DNA of 64,000 bases from Sipunculus nudus (taxonomy: Eukaryota > Annelida > Sipuncula > Golfingiida > Sipunculidae). The translations under genes were made by a program, and so were the position numbers. The stretch covers positions 47,503,058 to 47,567,057 of the forward strand of contig CM049310.1 of assembly GCA_026874595.1 (NCBI GenBank), given 5' to 3'. The notes under the pieces are model-generated. The model was not told where the DNA came from, searched no databases, and saw nothing but the letters and a program-made list of their open reading frames with translations. Positions 35,499 through 48,130 of this stretch are shown here, piece by piece (within the stretch, counting starts at the first letter, position 1; each line of letters starts with the position of its first letter).

Positions 35499-36539
35499 TT
35501 TTACAGCAGTCCATCATGAGAGTCAGTAAAAAATTAAGAAGTACCTCAAAATCATTAATTTACTATGTTTAAAAGCAGCAATGTTGTTATTGTTCAACTG
35601 CATACAATTACAATACTGACTAACATCTGATTGCCTTTTTTTAGCCTATTATTTCTTATTAAATATGAAAAATCTATAAATATCTGTTTCATGAAATTGA
35701 AATACTTCTAAAAATAAGATCATCTTGTTCATCTTGATATCTGTACATGTTAAAATAAGACAGGAGGAACTGTATACAGGGATCGTTTGCTGTTTCCAAG
35801 CAAATGCATCTAAAGGTTACTGTAATCACTGCATACATAACTTAGATCAAACTATAGGCCTTGAAGAACCTTCATCAGAGCAGTTTTGGCTGAAATAAAT
35901 GTTAAATGTCTAGGCATGATTTGATAAAAGAAAGTCATGAATGTGACCATGAGTTGCCTTAGTGCATGGAGTGTCTTAAATTCATGCTTTTTTTTTACAC
36001 AGATTTGTAATAGATGGTTAGAAAGTATTCTATATAGATTAATAGTGCACATGCAGGATAGGAATACAGATATCTTTACAAACTTCTGAATGTGTGCATT
36101 ACATATAAGCAAACATTATATTACTGAACATTTCAGTTACACTCAAATATTAAATGTTTAACTTTCTTACATGTATCATAAATTGAAAGTGATACATTTC
36201 TAAAATTACACAAACCTGTGGAAAATAGGTTTGTTAAAATCACTTACTATTGTTACTTCAGGAAAATTTAACGCATGGACTTATTATTTGCCAGAAGATT
36301 AGACTGACAACCAGTTTTAGTAGTAAAAATACAAAACAGTAAATTTGCATTTTTCAGTACATTGTAATTTTAAATAGTATCTGTAATAGTTGATATGAGA
36401 TTACAATGTTGGAAATGTATGTATGCACAATTTTTTGTATAGGTCCCTGAGAAAGAGAGAGTAAGAGTGAGTATGTGTCAGATAGAGAGAAAGTATGTGT
36501 CTGTATGTGTCAGAAGGAGAAAGATAATGGTTGAATTAC

Positions 36540-36662
36540 CACCTGACGAAGAAGCGTGTTTGCCTCAAAAGCTTGTGTTAATAAACTAGTTAGTTTGTCT
36601 AAAAGGTCTTACTCTTTATCTTTACCTTCACTTCAACTACAGACTAACATGGCTTTATCACT
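36540..36662 (+). repeat. Retroelement-like tail (CCTGACGAAG...AAAAGCTTG)
   Basis: cacctgacgaagaagcgtgt, then caaaagcttgtgttaataaa, then cagactaacatggctttatc. This resembles 3' tails seen in Penelope-like elements and some SINEs (recalled pattern). It includes CTGACGA, which fits one strand of a hammerhead ribozyme core, but the GAAA box is altered to caaaa. Confidence 0.4.
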
Positions 36663-36749
36663 TATTATATATATTTATATATATTATTTCATTCATCACA
36701 CACTGGTGCTAAAAATATGTAAAATCAGTTGGTTGTATAATAAATAGTA

Positions 36750-37990
36750 TAATAAACTGTCCGCAGTCAACCATTAGTGAAAGTTTTCTGACAGACAGAG
36801 AATATTCCTTGCAAGTCTGAACCAACTCACAAAAATTGCCTCATATCCCAGCACAAGTTGTGTAAGCACTGTAAGCACTGGAAACTGGCTTAGCTATGGA
36901 TGCACAGATTTCTTGCTGTCCAGTGCTAGAGTTCAGGCAGGAGAGCACTGGACACCAGTGACACAGCATGGTGATCACTTGATTAGATAATAATGAGGTG
37001 TGGCTAATTACCAGATGTCTTCAGGGAGTATACAGGGTAGATTCTGCCAGGCAAACCAGGGGTGTGAGTGTTTGGCCTTTAAGAATAACATGTGTTTGGG
37101 GTAACATGCATTAAAAAAATATGGGTAGGTACTTAGGAAAATAAGTTCTTTTTATTTTAGCTGGAGTTTTTCCACTTACAGTCAGTTTTAGATTTAGATC
37201 TTGTGATTTCATACTGCATTCATGAATAACCTCAGATTTACTTGGACAGTAGCTTTCAAACATACACACATAACAATAACCTCTGTTATTTCCCAAATAA
37301 ACTTTTAACATCTGTATCAATTTTCACTTTGAATGTTAACATTATGAATGTTTAGGCATAATCAGAATGAAATTAGATTCAACTCTACAGTAAAACATTT
37401 GAAATTCAGAATCATCTTTATTTGTTAAAGTAGGGCCTAGGTAGGGTTATCCTGAACAAACATATTTTTTCAGGGTGGCCTTAGGTACTTGCTTGCTATA
37501 CAGCTAGTGCAACAGTAAAAAGTGGGAGTAAAATCAAAATAAAAAAGAAAACTTCAATTATTAAAATATAGGCACACGTCAACATTTTACATGCATGTAT
37601 TATAAAAAAAACATGCATCAGTTCTAAAACTTGGACCCTGTTATCTTTGCAGCCAACTACAAGCTTCACACCATTATGTCAATTGTATGCTTTCATCAGT
37701 AAAAACTTCCTGTTATAGAAATATAAGTACAAGGCAACTGAGCTCAAAGCCCAAAAAGCATCTGCTAGCTAAGGCCATCTTTATTTATCTAACACTGGTA
37801 GCTGGTGACCAGGTCAGCAGAGACACTTCTGTGTGAGGGGAGCCAGAGAAGTAGTGCCTCCCAAGTGGACAAGCTTGTCTTGTGTGATAAATCACCACAA
37901 CTGATGGTGGGATCTACTGAGTGGGGGATAAGCCTCATTAAATAAACATTACTTGCACTGGACACACATAATTATACTTCCTAGGGCTTT
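36750..37990. other. Intergenic, nothing recognised
   Basis: AT-rich. No coding, RNA or repeat signal that I can support. Confidence 0.5.
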
Positions 37991-37999
37991 AGCGTGAAT

Positions 38000-38890
38000 G
38001 TTTCCTCATGTATTTTTTGGCTAACTGCATTTTCTTAGATTTTATAGGGAAAATGCTAAAAAAGCTTTAAAAATCTTCTTCTCCGAAAATGTTGAGCCAA
38101 ATTGTCCAATATATCACAGAAATGATCCCTGGAACAATCTCTCTAAAGTTTGTTCGAATGGTTTAAGTTCGTTGATTTTTGGCTGAGTTACAGCTAGTTG
38201 AACTTAGTCATCTGTCCAAAAAAGCATACTAAAATTACAATCTTAGAAACGGCTGGAGCTATCATCACCAAATTTTATGCCAATGTTGGTCACATGAGTC
38301 GTATCTTAAATTCAGGTATTGGTGGCGCCACCTGCATCGGCCTTTTTTGTACGGGGGTCATCAGTGCACGTATCATACTGACAGCTACAAATAACTTCTT
38401 CTCTGAAACGATATGGCCAAATTGTTTAATATCGCACAGCAATGATCCTAGGGTAGTGCTTTCTGAAGTTTGTACAAATGGTCTCAGTTCAGTGAATTTG
38501 GTTAAGTTATGGGAAGCTGAATTTAGTCATATACCATAACAGCCCATTTTAGCTAAGTGGCTACAAAAATCTTCTTCTAAAAAACCACTGGGCAAAAGTC
38601 TTAAATCTCACACATTAATTATCCTTAGATGTTGATAATTCAAGTTTGTTCAAATGGTTTTGGTTCAGTGATTTTTGGCTGAGTTATGGGTAGCTTAACT
38701 TAGCCATTTTGCTGTATTTTCCCATATGAGTTATAAACCTGCAAAACATTTTAGACTGACGCCACTGAGGCCAATTTGTTTAATATTTTACAAGAATAGT
38801 CCCCTGAATAATTCTTATAATGATTATCTTTTATGGTTCCAAAGAATGAATTATGGCTGAATTATAAAGATTGAATTAAGTCATTTTACC
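38000..38890 (+). repeat. gcctgtgagct-family body with GGTGGCGCCACC
   Basis: Three loose monomers of about 280 bp: ttttatagggaaaatgctaa, ccaaattgtccaatat, aatgatccctggaacaatct, ggctgagttac. ggtggcgccacctgcat is at 38321. It matches 43030-43330 and 39360-39500. Confidence 0.65.
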
Positions 38891-39234
38891 ATATATGGTA
38901 GCTGTGTAAAGCAGATTCATCTAGCCTAGCACCAGTTTATCAGCATCCCTTACATCATGCCTCTAGACCTTCAGATTTCAGGTTATCTATGGTTAATATT
39001 GACAAGAATGATTTTTAAAAGCTTTTAAAAAATGTAGATTTATGATTTTAGATATACTTCATACCAGGCAATGTTAACAATCACAGGTATACAGCTCTCT
39101 GTGGGTATATAAAGACGGCTATACATAGATTATAAATAATTGGTATCCATACTCAACTTAATTCAAGATTTTGCCATCAGTGAGATGTATCTGTATTATA
39201 ATTTTGCATTCAATATGCATCTGTAGTAATATTT

Positions 39235-39530
39235 AGTGAGCCTGTGAGCTAATTTGATGTTGTGGCGGCGTCCATAGTCCATCTTCTGTAAGTTAACCCA
39301 TACTATTCGAAAACGACTGGAGCTAGCATCATGAAATGTAATGTAAAAAAATTAGCCATCTGAAAAACTCTGCATTTTCTTAGATTTTAATGAGAAAAAA
39401 ATTTAAAAACCTTTAAAAATCTTCTCCGACGAAACGGTCAAGCCAAATTGTTCAGTATTTCACAGAAATTATCTTTTATATCATATCTTACAAGTTTGTT
39501 CGAATGGTTCAAGTATAATATAAAAGATTA
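39235..39530 (+). repeat. 5' part of gcctgtgagct-family element
   Basis: tagtgagcctgtgagctaat, ggcggcgtccatagtcc, ttaacccatactattcgaaa, then the same body monomer as at 38000. Confidence 0.6.
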
Positions 39531-39639
39531 AAAAGTATTTTAGCCAAAGTCTTTCAGTATGTGTAAACAGATTTACCAACAGGCCAAGATTGTGTCTGTA
39601 ATTTTAAATAGGTTGAGAAACTGCCAACTGTTTCAGATT

Positions 39640-40240
39640 TGGCAACAGATCAAGAGTTCATTCAGTGCAGCCAGATATAGGTCAAGAGTTCAATCAGTGC
39701 AGCCAAGCACAAGGCATATGTGATCACCTCATGGGTGACATGTAAACACCTCATGGGCACCATGTGATAACCTCATAGGTAGCATGTGATCAACTCATGA
39801 GTATCATGTGATCACCTCATGTGTGTCATGCCCCTCAGGGCTGCATGTGGAGCCAATCTGAGAGCTTATGCAATTGTGTGGCCACTATTTCAGATTAGGC
39901 AACAGGTCAAGAGTTCACTCAGTGCAGCCAGGTATAGGTCAGGAGTTCACTCTGTGCAGTAGCTGCATTCTATTTATAGCAGTGGTAGACTGCCCACTGC
40001 ATCAGTTTTGGCACCAAAGTTCAGCCTGGATCTATTTATAGCTTTGGCAGACTGCCAACTGTGTCGGATTATGCAACAGGTCAAGAGTTCACTCAGTGCA
40101 GCCAGGTACAGGTCAAAAGTTTACTCAGTCAAGCCAGGTGCAGGTCATGAGTTCACTCAGTGCAGTAGCTTGAGCAAGCAATTTGTCACAGTTCACTCGG
40201 GGCAACTGCCTTTCTCACCTAAGCCTGGTCAGCCCCATGC
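39640..40240 (+). repeat. Mixed minisatellite region
   Basis: Unit one, aggtcaagagttcactcagt plus gcagcc, recurs from 39640 to 40190. Unit two, atgtgatcacctcatgggt, recurs about five times at 39718-39825. The reading frame at 40008 is the repeat translated. Confidence 0.8.
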
Positions 40241-40289
40241 ATCAGACTCAAGGTAAGTTTGATGTATTGGCCTAATATCATGACCTGTC

Positions 40290-40600
40290 TATGTGTCTTT
40301 GATGGCTTTCTCGCTCACAAGACAGGTGTCACCACTTACAATGACTTTTGCACAGTTTGTGTCCCTGCGTTTTCTCAGGAGGGGTTTGATATATCAGTCT
40401 GAAATTGGGCATATGTATATATCTCTGATAGCTTTGTTGTATACAAGACTGGTGGTGCCAGCTACAATCATTTTTGTGTTGTGTGCACCCATGCCAGAAT
40501 TTCAGCAGTGATCTTTGTGTAATTGTTTCATATTCAAAATAGTTAGTACTTGCATTGTTCATATACATGAAAAGTAATGGTCCAGCATTGAAGCATTATA
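40290..40600 (+). repeat. Fragment related to the GTATCC family
   Basis: gtgtctttgatggctttctc, cacaagacaggtgtcaccac and ggtggtgccagctacaatca resemble degraded monomers of the element at 23862. Boundaries are not visible. Confidence 0.4.
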
Positions 40601-41583
40601 CCTGGTGTATTTCCCAATGCACAGGTTCGCATTAGGCCTGTAGGCCTTGTTTTTTTTTGTTAAAGGAGGGAGTAGACCTATAGTTAAAGCGCTGTGTAAA
40701 GAGCGTATAAAATTGTATCATTCATTCTATATCACATAAGGTTTTATTTATTTGCATATGGTATGTGTGTCCTAAAATTTAGTATGTGTTTTCTAAGTGA
40801 TTATGATGGCACAGAGAGCTTCGCGTATGTATACTCAACAAAGCCATGACATACGTAACACTTGGTCTCAGAGTTGCGCGGCAGGTGACTTTAATTTATC
40901 AACTCTGTGTGCATGACTCTCTCTTACAAATGGGGATATTGGTATGGATAAATATCCAGGTTTTTTGTATAATAATCAGCTCACATTGAAAACAATCGAT
41001 AGGCCGTAAATTGATAGTTATAATTGCAGCCATCACTGACGTTGATATAGTAGGTGCAGGGGCATCTATGTAATCATCCCCTCCTGAAATTCAGAGAATA
41101 ATATTCCTATATTGGAAATTAAATATATCATAATTAGAATTATGCACTAGTTCAATTTCTGAGTTTAATCTGAAATATTTTAACCTGATTTAGATTTAAC
41201 ATATACTGGAAACAGAATACCTTATTTTCTTAAACGTTATACTTAATTGTAATATATTTAAAAATGTTTCACACAGACAATAAAAAAGGTATATATATAT
41301 ATATATGTATATATAGTGTGTTTGTGTGTGTGTGTTTGAAAAAAGATGCGAGTCATCTCCCCCCCCCCCCTGAAGACAAATTGACGCCACTGAGTAGGTG
41401 TATTGTACGTATTATCAATTACACATGTCGTGCACCGCAGACCAGTAAATGTTTTAGAGTCTTTACAAACGAAACAGTCACAAAGAGGTTTTTCACCATG
41501 TTTGTATGAAAATACATTTGTAAATACATTTGTGGTACAGGATTATTTCGTAGTGGAGGTATAAATGTAAATGTTTAATTTTT
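40601..41583. other. Intergenic with AT and GT microsatellites
   Basis: The motif taaagcgctgtgtaaagagcgtat (also at 27310) is at 40686. (AT)n and (GT)n tracts lie at 41288-41337 and a C run near 41360. No gene. Confidence 0.5.
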
Positions 41584-42025
41584 AGCTCCACTGACGATAA
41601 GTCATCTGAGCTATAGTCGTGGTCCATTGTCCGTCGTCCGTAGTGCCGTCCGTCGGGCCGTCCTGCCGTCCATCCGTAAGACAGGCACGTTTCGACACCG
41701 TTGGACCTACGAATCCGAAATTTTGCATACAGTTAGATATCCCTATATTCTTCTACCAAACCCGAAACTGGGTGTCTATGACTTCGTTTCTTTAAGAAAT
41801 TAAGGAAAAACTTCAATTTTTTATGAAAAACTTATTTTCACACTTCAGGACTGCCTAGTGTCAAAACCACTCATCTGTTTTTCTTCATATTCACCATAAA
41901 TATTTCCCTATATAGTTCCTATGCCAGAAATTAGGTCAGTATTACGTAATTTGTAAAAGTCATGGGCCCAAACATACACTTTGTAAAAAATAAGGAAAGA
42001 CATTTAGTCACTTACCACAATAAAT
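41584..42025 (+). mobile_element. 5' fragment of AGCTCAG-family element
   Basis: Starts agctccactgacgataagtc, then atctgagctatagtcgtggt, then GTCCGTCG-rich, then the gacctacgaatccgaaat..ttagatatccc module also seen at 1040 and 51800. It loses similarity near 42025 without a 3' terminus. Confidence 0.7.
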
Positions 42026-42879
42026 GTTTACTTTCTGGATTGTTACATGCAAGAGCTTTACACTGGACTGTCATTCTCTGAGAGTATACAATTAAAGAAC
42101 TTATCGTTGTGACGGTGGTGGTATCCAGGTACTGTGCACTTTGTGTATTTTACCGTGTGATTGTATTGATTTGTTGTTATACCGCTGTTTTACTGTATAA
42201 TTGTATTGATTTAGTGTATTGTAATGTTAGGGTTGTTTTAAGAATATATTATGGTTATTTAAAAAAAAACACTGACTTCTTTATTTATTCCCATAGACAT
42301 TTCACGCTGCCTAGTGTTACAGAATCTGATTTTTTAAATGTCCATTACAAAATTTGTGTTCATCACGCATACATGATCTGTTTATATTAGGTTCCGTAAC
42401 AATGTACTGCATGTGTGAATGGTGCCATATGCATAACGTCGCAAAGTTATGAAGGATTTTTTACATGAACTCTTGTGGTATACATTTCATGGAAATTTGA
42501 TCATAATATGGGGGGTTATATAAACGTATATATAAACGTCCCATGCAGCACCCGTGTACGCATGTTTTCCATGCATGAATGTAATGCCCACCTGCATGTT
42601 GGTCCATCGGCAAAATGCAACTGGGTCGCAAAGTAAATACATTTAACTTGATTTATTAACTTGATTTATTATTACTTTACACAAAATGATTCATAAAGAA
42701 TATTCTTAAAATAGTTAACGTTGGCAATGGGACGGAATATACTTATGACACATATATATATGTATACATATAGGTTCTGCATGTGAATTCAGGAAATGTT
42801 ATTTGGATTATATATTTTTCTTAAGCAGTCTATTGTGTTTTACATGATTTCCTGGTTTTCACATCGTACAACAAAGAGC
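42026..42879. other. Intergenic, nothing recognised
   Basis: AT-rich, no supported gene. The reading frame at 42109 shows no domain. Confidence 0.5.
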
Positions 42880-43440
42880 TTATTATTGGGTATCTGCATC
42901 CAGGGCTGGCTTTCCGCCGTCCATGGCTGTAAGTCATTAACCGTCGGAGCTAGCAGCTCCAAATTACATGTAAGAATTAGTCACATGTGAAACTTGGTGC
43001 CCTGGAGCTTATAATTGGGTATCTGCATTAATTTAGATTTTATAGGGAAAAGGCTTAAAAACCTTTCAAAATCTTCTTCTCCGAAACTGTCCAGCCAAAT
43101 TGTCCAGTATTTCACAGAAATGATCCCTGGAACAATCTTTCTCAAGTTTGTTCGAATGGTTCCAGTTCGGAGAGTTTTGACCGAGTTGCAGGAGGTAGAA
43201 CTTATTCATCTGTCAAAAAAAAAACTAAAATTAGTTTCAGAAACGGCTAGAGCTATCATCACCAAATTTTATGCCAATGTTTTTCACGTAAGTCATCTGA
43301 AATTGAGGTATTGGTGGCTCCACCTACATTTATCTGTTTTTTACAAGCAAAAAAGTAATTTTAGAAAATATTTGAAAAATAAAAATATAGGAGAAAAACT
43401 GGCGGCATCTACATTGAAAGACACCGTGATAGGCATTCAC
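42880..43440 (+). repeat. gcctgtgagct-family body copy
   Basis: ttttatagggaaaaggctta, gtccagtatttcacagaaat, aatgatccctggaacaatct, ggtggctccacctac. The reading frame at 43015 is an artefact of this repeat. Confidence 0.6.
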
Positions 43441-43957
43441 TAATGCACCAGAAATTTTATAATAAAATTATAATAAATTTGCGGGTTCGTGCAAAGCTGA
43501 TAAATTAATTGTAGGCCTATGCGCTGTGTATTGTGGAAACATACGAATACAATGGAATTAATCAATAACGACTGTAGTTTATACGTTTAGCAAATATTAT
43601 TTGCTTACATTTGGTAAATCTCTTATTTCTCGAGACTAGAACCTTCACCAATATCCAGTGCATTTCCCGTCATTGATTCGTCAACAGTCAGACCCCGGAT
43701 AAAATTGACAGCCTCTGGTCAGGTTGGATATGCTTCAGCAAACTTTCAGTTATCGTGTCTATCCTAATACATAAACTGTCTGGTGTATATGATTTATGAT
43801 TCAAAAGCACAGCTTCATGACGAGGAGTAAAGTATTGTGATTGGTTTCATATTCGTGAGGTTAACTTTTAGCGAATTTTACTTTTTTGCCAATTTTTGGT
43901 GATGGTTTTATTTTCGAGACACTACGACACAGTAACCAGCATAGTATATTTAAATTC

Positions 43958-44019
<62 letters not shown>

Positions 44020-44990
44020 ATTATTATTTGAAGAAACTTCGAACGAGTGGAAATTTCTTTCTCATTATTGGAAGACGAATAAGAGGTAAGGTATTGTCTA
44101 CAATATGTCTTTCATTTAGAGGTTACATAAAAATATGTTGATATTAATTATTTAAAGTATCAGTAATCCCTTGGAGCTTTAATAAATATATAACAGGAAA
44201 CGTATAGATATTACCGCACATAGGCTATTTGTTTTCTTTATATCAACGTTTATACCATGCGGGGGCCCGCCAAAATAATCAAAACAAATTAAAAAAGGGC
44301 ATCTGGCAGCAAGTCAGATAAGCCAAAGCTTGGCAAATGGCATTTTGCAACAAGTGAACTTTCTACCTCCGCATATATGCAAATTACCACCTTATATAAA
44401 TAGGTAACATCTTTATCCCGTTTGTCAACATTGCTGTGTTTAAAAAATGTTGGGCATAAACAAGTTTATACATCCTTTACGGGGGCTTTATAAGAACTTT
44501 TCACAATCAAAATTGCCCTTAAATCATTAATTTATACACAAAGGAAGTCAGAAATCACATTAATTTATTTCAAAGGGAGGGAGATTGGCACCTTTATATG
44601 TTAAGCGTTTTATTAACGATTTTCTTTTCGTAAAAATTCCCCTCTCGCGAATACTGCGAATTAAAATAAAAGTCAGCCAGAGCATTTGAGCAAGTGCGAT
44701 ATATTAAACAGTATGACCTGATATATACGTATTTCGAGTTCGCCACTTCAGCTATAGCTGTTTTATGTTCATGAGGGCAGGTCAGCTGTTCTTAATTTAA
44801 AAAAAAAATTTTTTCATAACTTTATATGTTGCACATTTCGTGTCATATATATATATATATATAAGTCTGGAGCGGTCCTGGATCTGCTGAAGCCGGTTTA
44901 ATTCAACATATATCTCTACTTGATTGTCAATAGAAGATCATCAACTATACTTTAATTATTATTTTTATTATTATGATTTTAATGATGATG

Positions 44991-45021
<31 letters not shown>

Positions 45022-46430
45022 TAAAATTCGATTGTAGTTCACGTACAGTAATGAATAACTGAAAACTAGTGCGCATCTTGTAGTATATATATAATATTTA
45101 TATATTATATTTATATTATATATATATATAATTTTTTACATAAACATATATATATATATGCCGATCGGGATTTGGTCCGGCCTAAACCCCGATCATTAAC
45201 TTTAGGAAAGAGAATGAGTTCCTGTCTGAACTTATCAAGGTTAAGGTCAGCCCAAACTTAGATTCAGAGCATGCCTATATCCCAGACAGAATGTCTGAAA
45301 TTGTAACTTAATAGAATATCTGAATTTATAACTTAATTAGTAATGAAAAATCTCAATTTATTTTGTTGTCAGTGTTAATACTTCTACCTTATTAACTTAA
45401 CTTATATTTAAGTTTAAATTAATTGAGTGATTATATTTATTTGAATTATTTTTCAAGTCCTTGTATTATTTTTTCAGGTTTAATTATTATTTCCAGTATT
45501 TTCATCAGATTTGTTAATTCATTTTTCATAAAACACTTTAACTGGTTTAAGCTGACTCACTATGTGAATAAGTGTATATTTTATGCGTTTTGTATAGGTA
45601 GAATAAATTGTTAGATGGATGACATATATAAGAAGTTAGATATCATGCATATGAGGTTTTATGTCCAAAGTTTTCAAATATGGATATTCTTAACTTGTAT
45701 CAACTCATGAACAGCTTATATTCAAGTAAAAAATCATGATTTCATGAAAACCAACAATTTATAACTTCTCATTTTCAGCTAGATATACATATATTTTCTC
45801 AATCAGGAACTGGTCAAGACCAGATCCCGATCGAGATTTGGCCTAGCCGCCGACGGCGACGCAACAGGTTTCAGGTTTCTGTTGCGTCGCCGGCCCACCA
45901 AAGGGCTAACTGGGGTTTTAACACGATATGATCTGTTACTCTTAGAAAGTAAATTGAATAAAAATATTTCCTATGGTTTTAACATACGAATGTTCACATT
46001 ATGAAGTAAGTCGACAGGCCTGTTGTAAAAAATTACCGTTCTAGAAAGCATGAATCACCTATAACATCGACAACTGATTTAATTGTCCAGAGGGAATTGA
46101 AGCATTAACAGCACGGCAGACATCATGCATTCGGTGGCAGTTCTGTATAATGCTTTAGGCCTGTGTACTATTATGTTCAAATATCACTTCCTTGGTGCAA
46201 AATAGTGATGTAATGTTTTTCAGTGGTCAAATATACAATACACATAGAAGTGCTGAACATTAAACAATTTATATATGTGTTAAATCTCACAGCTGTGTAT
46301 GGAGTGTTATAATCTGCAGGGGCAATCTATGGACTCCACATTGCGTCAGTCACTAAAAAAAGCAATTGAGGAGTCCATTCTTATAGGCTAGATTTGGCCC
46401 GGCCTAAACCCTGACCGTGATCTGGCCTGG

Positions 46431-46476
<46 letters not shown>

Positions 46477-46589
46477 TTTGAATAAAACGTTTAATTTTTC
46501 CTTACCACTCAAGAAAATTGTTATTTTGACATCATAGAAGATAATATAGGATTTTTAATGTATTAACGGCATTGTTTGAAGAAAATTAT
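43441..46589. other. AT-rich intergenic with microsatellites and one hairpin
   Basis: (AT)n at 43960-44016, 44846-44863, 45080-45160 and 46434-46472; (TTA)n near 44985-45020. A perfect 14-bp inverted repeat lies at 45854-45892. No gene recognised. Confidence 0.6.
45854..45892. other. Perfect 14-bp inverted repeat, GC-rich, 11-nt loop
   Basis: CGGCGACGCAACAG and its exact complement CTGTTGCGTCGCCG. Nearby gatcgagatttggcctagcc resembles gatcgggatttggtccggcc at 45166 and ctagatttggcccggcc at 46388, hinting at a small GC-rich repeat family in AT-rich DNA. Confidence 0.8.
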
Positions 46590-47090
46590 AAAAAGTTGGA
46601 AACATGACACCGTTTTTTATCAATGCATGTTTCTGAGCAGCTTTCTTGCGTCTTGTCAGTCGGCTCAGCCTCTCTTTCATATGGGAATACCGGAAACAGG
46701 GAATTCCGATTATCCGGGTCGTTCACGCAATATTGGCAAGATGGCGTCCACCTTGTCATCAGGCGGTCCCCAAATTCCGCCCCGCACAGAGCGGTCATAT
46801 GTCTTTGTTTTTGATCGCAGACATGGTGCAGGGAAAGATTTAACGATTGATGTCACAGATATCGCAAGATTCGGAGATTTCGTAGGGCGACTCAGACAGG
46901 TGCGTCTTGGCATTACGTTGTTGTCGGTTGGTGTTGTCGTCCGTACTTCCCGCGTCGGGGTTGCCCGGACTGCAGCCTAGCCTTGCCGTGCACGTTGTCT
47001 TGTTTTTGTTGTATACATCTGGAGTTGGGCGTACTGCGCACTCCCTGTGCAGGATGGTAGCTCCCCCTGTCAGTCGCGCAAATCCTAAAA
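46590..47090 (+). promoter_or_regulatory. CpG-rich patch at the 5' end of gene 2
   Basis: This patch is richer in CG dinucleotides than the AT-rich flanks and surrounds the first coding exon of gene 2. No TATA box was assigned. Its role as promoter is inferred from position and composition. Confidence 0.4.
46741..46899 (+). CDS. First coding exon of unidentified gene 2
   Basis: The ATG at 46741 sits in a strong context (aagATGg) and opens 53 codons beginning MASTLSSGGPQIPPRTE. The last segment is DVTDIARFGDFVGRLRQ, followed by donor gtgcgt at 46900. The exon ends in phase 0. The frame is open upstream to 46576 with two earlier ATGs, so an earlier start is possible; the chosen one has the best context and lies in the CpG-rich patch. 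The product is not recognised. The pattern YVFVFDRRHG, then a Thr/Ile strand, then a helix (FGDFVGRLRQ) is compatible with a small ubiquitin-like or PB1-like fold, which is a guess. Confidence 0.65.
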
Positions 47091-48130
47091 TTTAGTCAAC
47101 AGAGAAAACCTTGTGTATTAATTATTATATCTGATTATTTTCGTCTTACGTCTTTAATGCAGGTATTACAATTAAAATCACATGTGGACATTGAAACGCA
47201 GTTTATTTACATAAAGTGTTTATGGTAACATTCTCTGTCCCTGTAATTTTCATAATTCTTCTTTTTTATTTTAAAGTTATTTCATTTGCACCTTAAATAT
47301 TTAGATAAAATTGTCAATGGTGGTAATTTGTTGATAAATAATAATACAAATAAGCATTAAACAACATTTTTTTTTAATTGAGCTATGGCTACAGGTCAGG
47401 ACCCAGACAACGATCATATAGGCTAAAGTTTCAGCACTACCTATGAGCACTGACACTCCGGGACACATCTATGGGAGTTATTTGTCACGCACTGGCTGAC
47501 CAACCTACCAGAACATTTGCTATTTTTGGCATTTAATAATAAATATAGATTTTATTTGTAGCATTTTATGAAGGACTTCAACAACTTGGAGAATATGTAT
47601 AGACTCTAAGATCTGCAAAATTCCCAAAGAATTTTCATAAAATGTGACAGAAGTAAACTGGATGATTGTAAATTGACTATGACCTAAGCAAGTTTAATGT
47701 ATAAGTACTCCCAGAATGTTTTCACAAAAAGAGTCTATATCAATATATGTTCATTATTCATAGGTTTGATATGAAGTACATATATGATTTTTTAATGAAA
47801 ATATAATTAGGCCTTCTCCCTGTGTAAAAGGTTAAGAAATCAATTAAATCTGATAACATAATGGGCTTTATTACTCAGTTTCTATTTGCATGTAGGCCTA
47901 TCCATAAACTGTACAGAGTAATACTCATAATGCTGATGTCTGTATACATGGACTTAAGGCTCTTCACTTAATCGCATAAGTGCTAACCGGTAATAGCCTG
48001 GACCTTTAGCTCCGGCGCAAATGTCAGGATCTAGAGCTCTACACACTTTGTATTAATTATTATGCTACTGTTAGGTTTGTCATTGAAGAGCTACGAAATT
48101 TCTGTCATCCCTTGAAGTGACAGTACTATT
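47091..48130. other. Gene 2 intron, nothing recognised
   Basis: AT-rich sequence between the CpG-rich patch and the satellite. No further exon could be supported. Confidence 0.5.

Noticed and set aside
43837-44690. Possible inverted-repeat element with ttcgcg/cgaata ends like 10301-11563
   Set aside because: Only loose word similarity (tcgtgagg, tcgcgaata); no matching ends or target duplication could be shown.
47041-47095. Continuation of gene 2 exon 1 beyond 46899
   Set aside because: The frame runs only to a stop at 46978-46980 with lower-quality residues, and a good donor at 46900 joins in phase with 63281.
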